A stretch of 64,000 bases of DNA from positions 92,200 through 156,199 of the forward strand of contig WTPW01000581.1 of NCBI GenBank assembly GCA_009809945.1. The letters run 5' to 3'. A program made the translations under genes and the position numbers. Shown here one piece after another: positions 22,102 through 34,500 of this stretch. This DNA comes from Gigaspora margarita. Taxonomy: Eukaryota; Glomeromycota; Glomeromycetes; Diversisporales; Gigasporaceae. Below the pieces are notes generated by a model, which did no database searches, was not told where the DNA came from, and worked only from the letters and a program-made list of their open reading frames with translations. The number at the start of each line of letters is the position of its first letter. Within the stretch, counting starts at the first letter, position 1.

Positions 22102-23988
22102 GATTAAATCTATGATCTAATCATTAAAATCTACAAGATAAACTGTTTAATATTTTACATGCGTTTAAGACTCTATAATCACGGCAAAAATCTTTTTATT
22201 CGGTATATAATTAGAAAACGTTAATAACGGGAGAGTGTAATAATTAAAAGAATAAGGATGGATAAAAATGTAGTAAAGGCTAAATTTGGCCTTTATTTGG
22301 TGAAAATATAAAGATATTTATGCTATGCATTCTAAGGAATAACTTCGAGTCCTTTTTCCTATTTATATCAAATGTGTCATTTTCTTAGTGGAAGTTTCTA
22401 ATTACACCGTCTTTATTACTTTATATTACATTGCAGTAATGATACAAATTGAAAGTTAACAAGTATATATAATTATATAGTATGTATTCTTAAATATGTT
22501 TTTTTGTACTCACGGACCAAATTAACCTGAATCAAATGAAGAGTACCTTGGAGGCGATCACTGTTCGGAGCTTCATGAGAACTTAAATATACGTAAATAT
22601 CAAAATTAACATTAACTTAATACACAAGGTTAAAGAATTCGCCAATTAAAAATTACAGAATTAATTCAATTCGATTGTTACATGTGCATGTACGTACGTG
22701 CTCGGGTGATACAAACCAAAAAAGGAAATCCGATTTTGTAAATAAACCAAGTGCGTGAGATAAAAATTTAGGGTTAGAGACTTAATTTTAGAGGTTATAG
22801 TAACAGTTTAACATTCATTATATGCAAAATTTCATTCCAAATATTTTTATTTAGTGCGCCAAGGTCGATTTAAACATAAGCTTTTTCGTATTTTCGCTTT
22901 TTTTTTTTCTTTTCGTACATGTTCGGATTCTATGTCAGATCCGGAATAGTCAAAATTTGCACTCTCCGATTGGTATTTTCTTTACAAAGGTTTGTATTAC
23001 CCGCGCAAATAAGTGAATATTGTACTTATGCACAGAAGGTGGACCTCTGCAGGTTTGATGTCATGTAAAAATTACAGGAAATTAAGATTTCAACGAATAT
23101 TATTAGAAAACGTTAATAACAAAAGAGCATAATAATTAAAAGAATAATTATGGATACACATGCAGTAAAGGTTGAATTTTCCCTTTATTTGATGGAAATA
23201 TAAAGATATTTATGCATTTTTAAAGCATAACTTCGAGTCCTTTCCTATCTATATCGAATATTGCAATTTCTCCCGTAGAAGTTTCTATTTATATTACGTT
23301 GCAAGCAATTAAATTCTAGAATTTCTAGTAGCGATATTCTTGTCAAATGTTTGGCCGTTTTCTGTTTGAAAACTTTATGGGATTCTAAATATTAAAAAAA
23401 AGGAAAAAAAATAAAATAAAATATAAAAAACAAATTTAAAGTGTTATTTACAAAGTTTAATTTGGCAGTAAATATTATAATAAAAATATACTATGTTCTA
23501 GATATTAATTGAAATAAAATATAACTAAGTCCCAAATGTTAATCGAAATTAAACTGTATAGATAAATACCTGGCTCTGTACGCGTTGGTAAACGATCGTA
23601 TATGCATCTATTATGTAATATCACGCTGTTCTGTAAAATCTAAATTCTTGCAGGTTTTATTCAAGCTTATCGTAATGGACATAGCAAGAGGACATATCTT
23701 TATACAATTTCTCATATTAAATCTGTATATTTGAGTTTTTTTTAAGAACTTTCGTTTTGAAACTTATTATATGAGGTCAACTTGTTAACTTATCTATATA
23801 TATTTCCAAAAAATGTAGCTGCAAGCTAACCTTCACCTTTGAATAAACTCTGGAATTTTGTTAAATCGGAATCTAGTATCATATCATAAAATGCTATCAG
23901 TAAATTAGTTGACTCTGTTAAAAATGATGCTGATTGGATTAAGCACTTAATCGATTGGATGCACTATTATGCGCTATTATTGCGCTTT
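22102..23988. promoter_or_regulatory. Upstream region of gene A, with a duplicated module
   Basis: A block of about 190 bp starting near GAAAACGTTAATAACG (22206-22400) recurs in direct orientation at 23103-23292. The same pair is found upstream of gene B (42170-42360 and 43113-43300) and partly upstream of C. The proximal copy starts about 100 bp from the ATG, so it may contain the promoter. No clear TATA box could be assigned. Confidence 0.45.
22695..23014. mobile_element. MITE family with GATACAAACC termini, copy 1
   Basis: The left part CGGGTGATACAAACCAAAAA pairs with the reverse complement of the right end (GCGGGTAATACAAACC). Related copies lie at about 42690-42996 and 63092-63424. They share a TTTAGGGTTAG core and a CTCCGATTGG block. 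Non-coding. Confidence 0.65.
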
Positions 23989-24392
23989 TAACCCTATGCG
24001 TTGACGATAGTCACGCTAGGGTTATTATCGCGAGGATAACCTGATTTGTGGCTTATATGAAATTGAGGCTTATATGAAAAAGGTAATAGCATATGATTAT
24101 AGATATGCATGTGATTAAAAGATACATGTGGGAGTAAATGGTGAATCTCAGTGCATTCTTACTTCGCTTGTCTTGTCACTTGTTCTCTTTGATGCCCGAT
24201 TATGATCTGGCTCCCATCCCTCCCGCCCTCTCTCTTTCATTGCACCTATTGCCCTGCTTGTTGTTATGCGTAGCGAGTTGAAGGCGCCGCACCATAACGT
24301 GGGCTCGAACTCGAGAAAAAAAAAAAAAAAATTGAAAAAATTGATGTTGTATGTAACGAGTTGAAGGCGCCGCATAGCGTGGGCTCGAACTC

Positions 24393-24441
<49 letters not shown>

Positions 24442-24697
24442 AAAATTGATGTATGTAACGAGTTGCATAAGCGTGGGCTCTAACTCGCTACTTTATTAAA
24501 AGAATGCCCACACCTTATCGTTGGCGATCCTCAATTATGCTTCGTCACGTGAGCATATTCACGTGCACATAGAGTCGTTTAGGAGCAATATGTAATAGCA
24601 GAAAGAAAGTGATGAAATGGAGCACTACTCCCATCATGTATCTTCATAATGTCTAATAAAGAAAGTGTTTAATATGAAATCCGAGCGAGAATAATCA
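23989..24697. mobile_element. Insertion present in copy A but not B, with A-tailed repeats
   Basis: The paralogous segment in copy B passes directly from the GCGCTTTT words (44060) to the sequence matched at 24698, so about 709 bp are extra here. The insert begins with a hairpin (AACCCTATGCG/CGCTAGGGTT). It holds a block ending GTGGGCTCGAACTCG plus a poly-A run three times (24316, 24393-24437, 24480). The GGCTCGAACTC phrase resembles a pol III B box, so a SINE-like origin is possible but unproven. Confidence 0.5.
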
Positions 24698-24739
24698 AAT
24701 TACTGTGATCTGTGATTTTCATTGCAATCTGTGATTGGA

Positions 24740-26280
24740 GATTTCTTGTGATGTATGAAAATCACATTCTCTCAAGAATTTCGGTTTGATAATACCATAA
24801 TCAGTATAAATGATATATTATTAAATCAAGCGAACACAAGTGAATATCATTTTAATCATGGGATGCATCCTTTTATTATTATGACAACTGAACAAAAATG
24901 TATCGTTTTACTTCTCAACATAATAAGATTTTGATATTTCCAGAATAAAATATGTATTTCTCAAAGAAAGTCCATGAATATGGAAAATTTATTGAATATG
25001 ATTATGCCATTTTTGATTATTTTTTGTTAAATGGATTGAATTTAAGAACTACTGTTTTCAATATTGTCACGCTTTTTAATTCATTTGATATATCAAGATG
25101 CTGAAGATGAATTTTATTGGACTTTTGAAGAACTTTTGTTAGAATATTTGCTTTCGATTGTTCAAACGTTGTCATTAAACCCCATTTTTACAAACAATTA
25201 TATTATATACATTTTCATACAATTTCTTGTTCAATTTTTTTGTGTAATATTATTCTAAATGGTTTGAAAACAACATTTTTTACAAAAGTTTAATGGTATC
25301 CTTGTAATGCTGATTTTGGCACTCGCTTGTGATGCGTACAATGCAAGTTTATCAACAAACTATCATAATTTCGTTAATTTACAAAATATTAAATTTTCAA
25401 GACTCTCTAAATTACTTATCGCACCCAAATATTGTTTTGTATGTCCAACGTTATCTTTTTTTACTCCTTGATACTCATTAGAGTGATAACCAATCTATGA
25501 TCCTCGAGATTATGCGATGACTAATCGAGTTCGAATTAAAAACAACCATGATGTTCCACTTGAACTCATTAGTGTTGCGGTTTTGCCCTTATCTCAAGCG
25601 ATTCCTGATCTTGAAAAGAATACTGCAAGAAATACTGCAATAGAAATATTCTTGATGGTTCAAAAATTTCAAACGTTGCAGTACATGCCTTTGAAAATTT
25701 AATAGAGCTATTGTTTAACTATGATGCCATAAATTTATTATAAAAATATTAAAATTAAGATTATAACACAGGTTTTCAAATCACCATATGTTATTGGGAC
25801 AATGACAATAATATTATCTGAAATAATTGTTTTTTTAACTCTTCCTTCACCTTCCCCATATATGAGCCTTACATATTCCATCACGATATTGCAATAAGAA
25901 TTCAACAATTGGTGATGATTTGTTTTATTCAAGCAACAAACTTTCCTATATATCTTTATTATTATTATTTCTGCTTAATTATGACAGTGCTGCAGCACAT
26001 CTTATTTTCACCATACTTTAGCTTTATTAATTACAATTATGGATTAAATTATTGCTGCCAAGATTTTGAGAATTATCATGAGCGTTGCTCATCGTCAGAG
26101 AATAAATAAGGAAACACATTTAAAATCTGTTGATATCAAAAATACTGTTTAAGCCCTGTTAGAGAAAAAGATGTTGGAATTTTTTGTGATTTCTGGATTT
26201 ATTTTATCAAAATGGACAAAATAAAATTAGATATCTCTGAATCTGATGAGATTAAATCTTAAGAACTTAAGCTGATAGCT
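24740..26280 (+). pseudogene. Unrecognised degenerate coding-like region, paralogous to 44110-46200
   Basis: Two copies in the window keep the same blocks on the plus strand, with frame breaks. Examples are SQEFRFDNTIISINDILLNQ, EYHFNHGMHPFIIMTTEQK, a VHEYGKFIEYDYAIFDYF block and a LILALACDAYNASLS block. I do not recognise the family. The phrases read like protein and are conserved between copies, but stops and frameshifts occur in both. It might be an old gene co-duplicated with the kinase-LRR unit, or a repeat fragment. Confidence 0.4.
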
Positions 26281-26446
26281 TTGTTGACTGTTTGATATGA
26301 TGGCATTTTCAATGCTTAAAATATTTTTCCATGTAGTAAGATTTTAAAATTAATAATTTTTAGAGACATTTATAAATCCAGAGGGAGTGATTAATGTTTC
26401 AAATAGATAGTTTGCTAAAAAATTTTTTAAATGCCAATTATAATAA

Positions 26447-26650
26447 ACTAATTGATTGGCCAATTAATCAATTAATAAACTAATTGATTGGCCAATTAAT
26501 CGATTAACAAACTAATTGATTGGCCAATTAATCGATTAACAAACTAATTGATTGCCCAATTAATCAATTAATAAACTAATTGATTGGCCAATTAATCGAT
26601 TAATAAACCAATTGATTGGCCAATTAATCGATTAATAAACTAATTGATTA
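26447..26650. repeat. 32-bp tandem repeat, about 6.5 units
   Basis: The unit is AAACTAATTGATTGGCCAATTAATCGATTAAT with small variants. It is rich in self-complementary AATTGATTGGCCAATTAATC, so each unit can form a hairpin. Confidence 0.9.
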
Positions 26651-28785
26651 GCTGCTATATCTAAATAGCTATATATGATTGCATAGTTACCTAATTACAA
26701 AATCAAAGCATAACGCCGTATAAACAATTAATCGGTTTAGTCAGTTAATTAATTAATCATCACAATCGATTAGTTGTTGATCAACCAATTAATTAATCAA
26801 TTTTTGATTTGGAACCTAGGAGAGATTATGCTGAATAATTACTTCCTTTCATATCAAGTTTACTTCTTAATCTGTAATTTTACCAAAGAGCTTATATTTG
26901 ATTATGAACAAGCTAAATACCTGCATATAGGCCAAAGTAGCAGAAACTTGTGCAGCTAATTTAAATTTTGATTATTTTTAACCATTGTTCTAATTAATCT
27001 TATTAATGCATATATATCATGCATAGTTCTTTTCATATATAGTTTGAATCATATTAATGCCTTTGTTACAGTATTATACAAGCTGCTCCTTTAAAGTATA
27101 TTTAATTTTGAAACTATGTGAATTTTGCAAGTTAGTTACACAGCATAATGATGGTAATATTATTTATAATATCTGTATATTTTTATTTTCTTTATTTATC
27201 AAAAGAAATTAATGTACTTGTTTAAATCTATTCAGACACTATCTTTTATAATGAATTCAAGTAGATATTTCCTTGTAAAACTCTTTATATTTTTGAACCA
27301 GATAAAGATGTTCTTGTGATGATTCTGTTTGTTTAAAAATCTAACAAGGTTATAGCTTCTTAAACATGGTATTATTACTATTTCTCAAGTTCATACAACT
27401 AATATTTTGTCAATCTTCCTGTAACATCCAAAAAATGGTATCTAAAATTTTTAATTTAAACAAGAGATCTTGGAATGTGAGCCAAATTGAAGAATAGCAA
27501 TTTGCATTAAATAAAATTATTTTATATAAAGTCTATAGCATGAAACAAAGCCTATTAAAGGAAGTCTCTGTTGAAACTAATAATGGAAAGTCTGCCAAAT
27601 AGATATTCACAACTGCCAATGTCTTTCAAAATAAAAAGAAAGAGTAGAATCTATTGCTATAACAATTTTGTATACCAGGAAATCAGCCTGACCTGCTCTG
27701 GTTTATGGACTGGATATGCATTGGCTTTATTAATTAGTTTTAGTCCTTGAATAAATCATTCTGCTAAATTATGTTCATAAATTTTGAGTAAAATAAAAAA
27801 TCTCAAAGTTACTGATTTATAAATTGATTGCAAATGTTATTCAAGATATTAAATAATTTAACTAATCATTGGGTAATATGATTAGGCATTATAATAAATT
27901 AGTACAATTTTTTTTGAAAAAAGTTCATAAGAGGTATTGTATATGTTAGCAAAGAAAGCAATAAAGGCAAAGGAGAGATCATAAAGGTTTTAATAGATGA
28001 GTTGATAATATGACAAGAGATGCAAAGTATCCTTTTACTTGTCAAAATATAATTCTGGCTTTTACAGATAATATTATTTGTTTTGGAAATAAATGTTCTA
28101 ATTATTCCATTCATGCTTAAATTATTATGATATACAATTAGGTATCTGCATATCACTCAAATCATTATCAATTTAACAATATGCTACAACTATATTGAGC
28201 CCCTTCTTAAACTATTATTTATCAGAATTTAAAGATTATCTGACTTGAAAATATTATAAATTATTGAATTTATACAGTAAAAACAGTCTTTGTGAACTAA
28301 TTTTCATTAGATTTGACAAGTTATCGATTTTGACAGAGTCAGTTAAGTGAAATTATTTTGAGAACATGTATGTGTGATATTTCAGCATAATAAAATGATT
28401 ATTTGATCAGCTAATTAATATTAATTCAAACCTACACATTATTTCAAATGTGTATGGGCATACGTACAATTTTTGAAATAATGGACATTGACATTACTGT
28501 ACTAAAAATAATAAACTTAGTTAATTGATTAGTTGACTAAAAAATTTTAGTCAATTCCCAATATTATTTAAATCTGTAACTGAGATAGATTTTGCATATA
28601 TAAAAACTCTATATTTTCCTTTGACCATGAACCATATCCTAATCTTAATATCTAAATAAAAAAAATTATTTTTTATATAAAACTTCAAGGTATTGTCATT
28701 GAAATAATGAAATTAAAATAAAATCCACAAAATAGAAGAAATTTAAAGCTAATGTGTCAAATGTTACTACAAAATAGTCCAATTT
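26651..28785. other. AT-rich DNA without a supported gene
   Basis: Coding-like fragments appear on the plus strand near 27530-27790 (for instance MKQSLLKEVSVETNNGKSAK), but they are broken by stops and have no recognisable family. Nothing else is distinct in over 2 kb. Confidence 0.35.
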
Positions 28786-28799
28786 TAGTTTTGTTATTT

Positions 28800-29589
28800 T
28801 TTATTTTATTTTTTTATTTTATTTTTTTTTTATACTTTGGCAGTCCCGCCAAACGTGTTTATTAGATTTTTAATTAACAAATAATTACATTTGGAATGAG
28901 AGTACAACTAGCCACACGGCACTTTTGGTGCCTAATTTAAGTTGTCTGCCCTAAGGTTCTACACTAGTTGCCATACCTGCAACCCAACTACGAAAATTGT
29001 CTAATTAAACTCTCTGATTTTACCTGCCTGTCCCCACTGCACCCTAATTCATACGATTCGACCTTATCCGGCATGACATTTATTTCAATGAATTCCCAGA
29101 TATGACCTGCTGCACTATGCCAATCAAACCGATTGACATAGAATTTACCAGAACGATACATGTCCCATATAATTAATTGTCTGGTTTCTTTTGTCAACCA
29201 ATGCTATGGCTTTACCCATATACTTGCAGTCTGGATTTCTGTAAACTGCTGATGTCGCCTACTACAACCCTCGTGAGGTTCATTTTCTGGCCTGGTACCC
29301 ACCTCTTTTGGTAGCACCATCGTGGCCATCCATCTACCTCCTCACTTGGGATTTGCCAAGGGGTTTCTGTTTTTCTGGTTTCTGGATTTGTGGTATAACA
29401 TTAATACCATTGCGCTGAAGCTTCCATTCAAGATGGTGGAACCAAGATTACAGGTATTATTACCCAACTGATCTGAGCCACAGTTACCATAACACAGGTC
29501 TATTTTCAAAATGTCTCAAGTGGGATTCGAACTTTCAACCTGCCGCTTGAGGGTGACAACCTGGCCACTTCTCTAAATTGCCACACCCC
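28800..29589 (-). mobile_element. tRNA-derived SINE with 14-bp target duplication
   Basis: TAGTTTTGTTATTT occurs exactly at 28786-28799 and 29590-29603. Reading the minus strand, the element starts GGGTGTGGCAATTTAGAG. It has an A-box-like AGAAGTGG and then a near-perfect B box (AAGTTCGAATCCC) about 60 bases in, as in a tRNA-related head. It ends in an A-rich (AAAAT-type) tail at about 28800-28843. These are the marks of a SINE moved by LINE machinery. At about 790 bp it is long for a SINE. No coding frame is meaningful. Confidence 0.85.
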
Positions 29590-29603
29590 TAGTTTTGTTA
29601 TTT

Positions 29604-29881
29604 ATTAAATGTTTACTGATTTTTTATATATTAACACTTTCTTTTTTCGATATAAGTTGCACAGATTAATCATAGAAGAGTTAAAACAGCATATATTGTT
29701 AATCACTATAATCATCATAGACCTTATAATTTAATATTAATCAAAAGGACCTGTTTAGAGACTTTTAACCTATTCGTATAATAATACAGTCATTATTTAA
29801 TAATTAATAAAAAGATTATTTTAATTGTGATAGCAGAAGTAAGTTTAAAGGTAGGGCTGTTAATCGGTCCATCTGGTCTGT
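29604..29881. other. Spacer between SINE and retrotransposon
   Basis: No gene. Near 29852-29880 there is a GGTCC-containing segment (TTAATCGGTCCATCTGGTC). Similar GGTCC-rich DNA lies right of the other LTR, so the retrotransposon may have landed in an older repeat. Confidence 0.4.
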
Positions 29882-30454
29882 TGTTACGGTCAATATGGGA
29901 GAGCTTCAGTAACTTAGTCCAGTTTAGCTTCGATCATAAACAAAATTAGGGTCAATTTGGTATCACAGATTATGCAATCATAGGATTGTGCAGCAAGTGA
30001 TGAATTTATGCAATGCAAAATGAGGTAGAAGTCAATTTATAAATTTGGGGTTCAAGGGTTTCTTTATTAATAATTTTATATTCAAGTTATATACAATGAA
30101 TTACACTACAGTATTTAATGCAACTAAATTGCCATTGACCGTAAGTGATAACTGTCCCTTCTTATGTCCAAAAACTCAACCTATTTATATATCTTTAACT
30201 CATATGTAAATTCTATTCCTTGGCTTATGATCCAAATCACTCGCTTGGAGATCAAATCTCTTGTTTGGAGACTCGATCTCCTGATTGAAGATTTGATCTC
30301 CCGTTGGAAGATTTGATTCCCAGTTTAGAGATTCGATCATCCACCCAAGCCACACTAACCTTTTTCCCAACATAATATAAAATAATGACATAACGCTAAC
30401 CAAATAAAGAAAACAAAAGAAAAAAATGAAAATTAAAAATTTCTGCGCACAACA
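29882..30454 (-). repeat. LTR of Gypsy element (3' LTR in element orientation), 573 bp
   Basis: Same length as 37036-37608 and bounded by TGTTA...ACAACA, so the TG...CA ends are present. A purine-rich tract (GAGAGGTGA on the minus strand) lies directly inside the LTR, as expected for a polypurine tract. Differences from the other LTR are mainly transitions at CpG-type positions. No matching target duplication is found outside the two LTRs. Confidence 0.9.
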
Positions 30455-30712
30455 TCACCTCTCGTTCAAGAGGATGAGCTCTGTCAAATCACCCAACGAG
30501 TGATATAACTCCCCTTGCCTCTGCGTCTGTGCTTCAACTAATAATTTGTCTAAAAAGTTTTTGTTATACATTTTTTCAAGTATGGTAATATTAATATGTT
30601 CTACTACGTATAAGTATCCTTTTCCTCTAGTAATAAATAACTAATGGACTCTTTTCAAAATTTTTCAGATTGCTTTTCTTTTTCTGGGCGGAAAGTACAT
30701 GTTGAATTTCTT

Positions 30713-31766
30713 TCAGCTAGCTTCATTCCAACCTTTTCCAGCTAATAGAGCTCCCAATTTATAGTAGGCTTCTAAAATTTGGGAATTTGGTTTCCTTTGG
30801 GTATTCAAGTTAAGAATTTTCTGACAAGCATAGACTAGTTTCTTGTTCCAATCTTCTCCCGGACCCTCAGTAGGAGAACCAAGTTGTCTAATTCTTCCTA
30901 GTTTAAATCTTGAAGATAAGTGTATAAGTTTCCTCAGATTTTTTTGGCAGGAGTTCTTCTTTCTAATAGCACAATTTGTTCTGACGCTTCTTGTTTCAGT
31001 GTGCGAAGGATAATACAATCTTGATCTAGAATTACAATTTTGTCTGGCTCTAATACGATGCTAACTTTTGAACATAGGTCCAAATATTTCTTAGTCGTTG
31101 CTCCATTTCATAAATCCTAAGTCTTAAATCAACATGGTTCTTTTATACAGGTTTTTATAATTCTCTCTTTTTTTTTATTTATCTTATGTATCTATTGAGG
31201 TTTCAGTAGGAAATGACACAGCGCTTCTATCTACTACCTGTTTTAGCATGTTACTATGCATGCTCTGTGCTACTACTTTTCCATCTAAGGTTCATAACTT
31301 ATAGGTTCCATTGTGAAACATATCATGTATCCAGTAGGGCCCATACCATTTAGGGTCTAGTTTCGCTCTTTTCCTTGTATCAAGTTTGGCTTTGTACTGC
31401 CATACTTTATCATCTATCATAAAGCTTTGCAATTTATACTAGGCATTATGTTCCAATGCCTGTTTTTCTTGGGACTATTTAATATTTCCTACAGCTAAGG
31501 CACGTGACTCTCTCAGATAATCTATAAGGACCAGTATTCTGTTGAGGATTACTGATTGCATTGTTCCTTCATTTACCTCTTTAGTAGGTACGTAGTCATA
31601 TCCAGTTTGACAGGTAGTCGAGCTTCCTTTCTGTATACCAGGTAAAATGCTCATATTTTATCATGTTATGCCGCATAGTGCGATAGGTAAATAGCGCCAA
31701 TTGAACAAATTCATCCTAGTCTTCTTCGTATTGAATGGCGCATTTTGATAATATTTCATATAAGGT
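30713..31766 (-). pseudogene. Gypsy pol C-terminal region and 3' untranslated part
   Basis: Broken frames continue from the integrase core, with phrases such as QYEEDW near 31720, ending in a 101-residue frame at 30713-31018 with basic composition. No conserved domain is named with confidence. It is probably the integrase C-terminal region plus a terminal non-conserved part. Confidence 0.5.
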
Positions 31767-32340
31767 TCAATTGAACCTCTCAACCTGGTCATTTGTCTGA
31801 GGATGATACATCGACGACATAATGTGTCGAATATTCAGCTGTTGACACAACCCCTCAATTAATTTATTTTTAAAATGAGTGCCCTGGTCTGTTACCACTT
31901 CCCTTGAACACCCGTGTCTACAAATAATCTCATCAATGAGAAAAGAAGCTACCAATTCGGTATTACAGTTGGACAAGGCACGAACTTCTTGCCATTTAGT
32001 CATGAACTCGGTCACCACAAGTAGGTATTTGTTACACTTTTTTGTCCTCGGCAGCAGGCCTACAAAATCAATTCCTATTTTATCAAATAACTGTGCTAGT
32101 TTGATAAGGTATAGAGGTTCACGTGTGGTTGGTCTTCCTCTTTTCTGACAAATTTTGCACCCCTTTATAAAATCTTTGATGTCCGAAATCATCTGAGGCC
32201 AGTGGTATTTTTTGCAGACCTTTTGGATAGTTGCCTTTTCTTCTATGTGTCCACCTATTGCACTTTTATGGACTGCCTCCAAGATAATTTGAACCTCTCT
32301 TCACCATACTACCCTTAAGGGGTTTGAGGGTTCTAGCTTG
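31767..32340 (-). pseudogene. Gypsy integrase
   Basis: The frame shows the zinc-binding HHCC set (HKSAIGGH...CKIC) and then the catalytic core. The first Asp is in IGIDFVG, the second in VTDQGTHF, and the Glu in HPQTNDQVERFN, so the DDE triad is present. Integrase inserts the cDNA into the host genome. The frame ends at a stop right after QVERFN, and the N-terminal part is cut by a solo LTR 5' of it. Confidence 0.85.
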
Positions 32341-32511
32341 TTTACTCTATATAAAATTCCTTCTCGAGCTATATACCCTCAAGCCTGGACTTGAGTTTTC
32401 AAATCTGCGCTTGAGTATATTCTGACAGTACTACCAATTCGGTAAGATACTTCAGTAAAAGCTGATAATTTTCCTCTTCCATTTCTGAAAAATTTTTTTT
32501 TATATATATAT

Positions 32512-33209
32512 TGTTGACCTATAGAAATCACAAAATCGAACATAACTCTTGACCCACTGGTTGGAATTCGATGAAACAACTACCATTCGAATCAGCTCAC
32601 CAAGACGATTCCAACGAGCTATAGATCACCCCTGTACGACCACCGGATGACAAGATCGGAACCAATAAGTGATCAGTTATGTTATCTGCAATCTGATTGG
32701 TTAGGCGATTACTGCGGACAGATTCGTTACATGTAGCTCATGTAAAACATGTCATATTTGAAGCATATATTTCATATATTTTATTTATTATACATATATT
32801 ATTTATTTTATATATTATATTTATACTATTTATACTATATATTTTATTAGTTGTAGATATAGCATTTATTGCACATGTAATAGATATAGCCCGTTACATT
32901 TGTGAAAAATCAAAATGTATAAAAGCAGCCGATGTGGACCCCAAGTTCAACATCGAGTCTTCATACTCTTTCACTAATAAATACATTTATTTATTATTTA
33001 AATTAAACAGTTACTAGTATCTTCATATACTTTTAATTGTAGCCTCTTTCGTAATTGCAAATTGCCTTAAATCTTCTTTGTTAAGTTTTATTAAAAAACG
33101 CCTTTCGACTTAGATATATCACAGTAACAAGTGAGGTTACACAAAGTGTTCACTGTCTAAGATTGCTCTAGTTACCTACTATCTTTAAAGAAGTAAATAT
33201 AGGATAACA
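32512..33209 (+). mobile_element. Solo LTR inserted in the Gypsy pol region
   Basis: The ends TGTTGACCTATAG and TATAGGATAACA form a short inverted repeat. On the plus strand it has a TATAAAAG box (32918-32925) and a polyadenylation-type AATAAA (32976-32981), as in an LTR promoter with terminator. It sits in an (AT)n tract, so the target duplication (ATAT) is ambiguous. It belongs to a different family from the host element. No internal region remains. Confidence 0.7.
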
Positions 33210-33289
33210 ATATATATATGCCAGGACACCAGAACCTGGACTGGATTCTGTTCCTCAGATTTACAATTTAAGTATACATTTTTTTTAAC

Positions 33290-33840
33290 TTTCTAACCTT
33301 CTAAGGTTTTTTCTTTTTTATTTTGATATTCAATTCTAGATAGTCCATCTACGTGGGAAAGCTGCTTACCTGAACGATGCTTAATCATGAAGTTATATCC
33401 TTGAAGATTCATTATCAACCATGCTATACGACCTATTGGATTTTGCATGTTGTTTAAATATACTAGCGCTGAATGATCAGTGATAATTTGAACCGGGGCC
33501 CGTTCAGATATATGTGGAACTTTTTTATGGCCCATCCGATTGCCATACATTCCAGCTCGGTAATAGTATAGTTTTTTTCAGCAGCACTAGTAGATCAACT
33601 GGCATATTCGACAATATGCTCCTTTTTATTATTGCCTACTTGTGCTATTATAGCTCCTAAAGCCAAATGAGAAGTGTCTGTATACAAGACGTATTTCTTT
33701 TCATCATTAGGGTGTGCTAACACAGGTGTGCTAGTCAACATCCCTTTCAGCTTCTCAAAAATGACTTGCTGGTCTTTACTCCATTTAAAGGTAGTTTGCT
33801 TCTTCAATAATTTATATAGGGGTGCCCAACCTTCGCAAAA
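33290..33840 (-). pseudogene. Gypsy RNase H
   Basis: Two frames carry RNase H blocks: FKWSKDQQVIFEKLKGMLTS (connection region), VLYTDTSHLALGAIIAQ (TDAS-type motif with the first catalytic Asp), then IITDHSALVYLNN and the IKHRSGKQLSHVDGLSRI end typical of Gypsy RNase H. A frame change and stops between 33550 and 33600 break it. It degrades RNA in RNA:DNA hybrids during reverse transcription. Confidence 0.85.
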
Positions 33841-33930
33841 TCTTTTATAAACCTTCTATAAAACCTGGCCAAGCCTAAGAATCCACGAAGTGCCCTTAGA
33901 TTTTTTGGTGAAGGGAAGTCTTTTACTACT

Positions 33931-34500
33931 TTAACTTTTGCTTCTCTGGGAGTAATTTCTTGCTAGGAAATTTTGTGCCCTAAGAAGGTACCTGAAATAA
34001 CACTTTCCTTTATTTAATTGTAAATTTGCTGCTTGGATTCTTGACAACACTTCTTTTAGGTGTGTCATATGCTCCTCGAACATAGAAGAAAAAATAGTGA
34101 TGTCATCTATATAAACCAATACGAACTTCCATAATACGTCTTGTAAGACTCGGTCTATCAGCTTTTGAAAGGTGGCTGGTACATTTGTAAGCCCGAAGAG
34201 CATCACGTTAAACTTATACAACCCAAATCTGAAAGTGAACGCCATTTTTTCCCTGTCGCATGGGTGCATCACAATCTGCCAAAACCCACTTGCTAAATTG
34301 AGAGTAGTGTACCATGCCGACTGTTTTAGTGCACCCAATAACTTGTTAATTCTAGAAAGTGGGTAACTGTCCTGCTTTGTTACTTTATTGAGCTTCCTAT
34401 AATCTACACATAATCGCATGAACCTATTTTTTTTTTACTAACACTATGGGTAAAGCCCAGGAACTATAGGATCGTCGAATGATACTGGCCTCCTCCATAC
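33931..34500 (-). pseudogene. Gypsy reverse transcriptase
   Basis: The readable frame has LCVDYRKLNKVT (motif A region), FGLTNVPATFQKLID (motif B) and the active-site box VYIDDI (usually YVDD or YIDD). Two catalytic Asp residues are present. An upstream frame at 34502-34816 (QYEIYTENGPPIKQKFY) is the N-terminal extension and is offset by a frameshift. Copies element RNA into DNA. Confidence 0.9.

Noticed and set aside
24148-24468. Minus-strand frame with poly-Phe
   Set aside because: The product of A runs and repeats in an insertion.
29505-29594. Possible tRNA gene on the minus strand
   Set aside because: B box and T-arm-like sequence are present, but no full cloverleaf with paired acceptor stem is seen. 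Target duplication and A-rich tail show it is the head of a SINE.
32697-33017. Plus-strand frame of 106 codons
   Set aside because: Lies inside the solo LTR and is low-complexity AT-rich.
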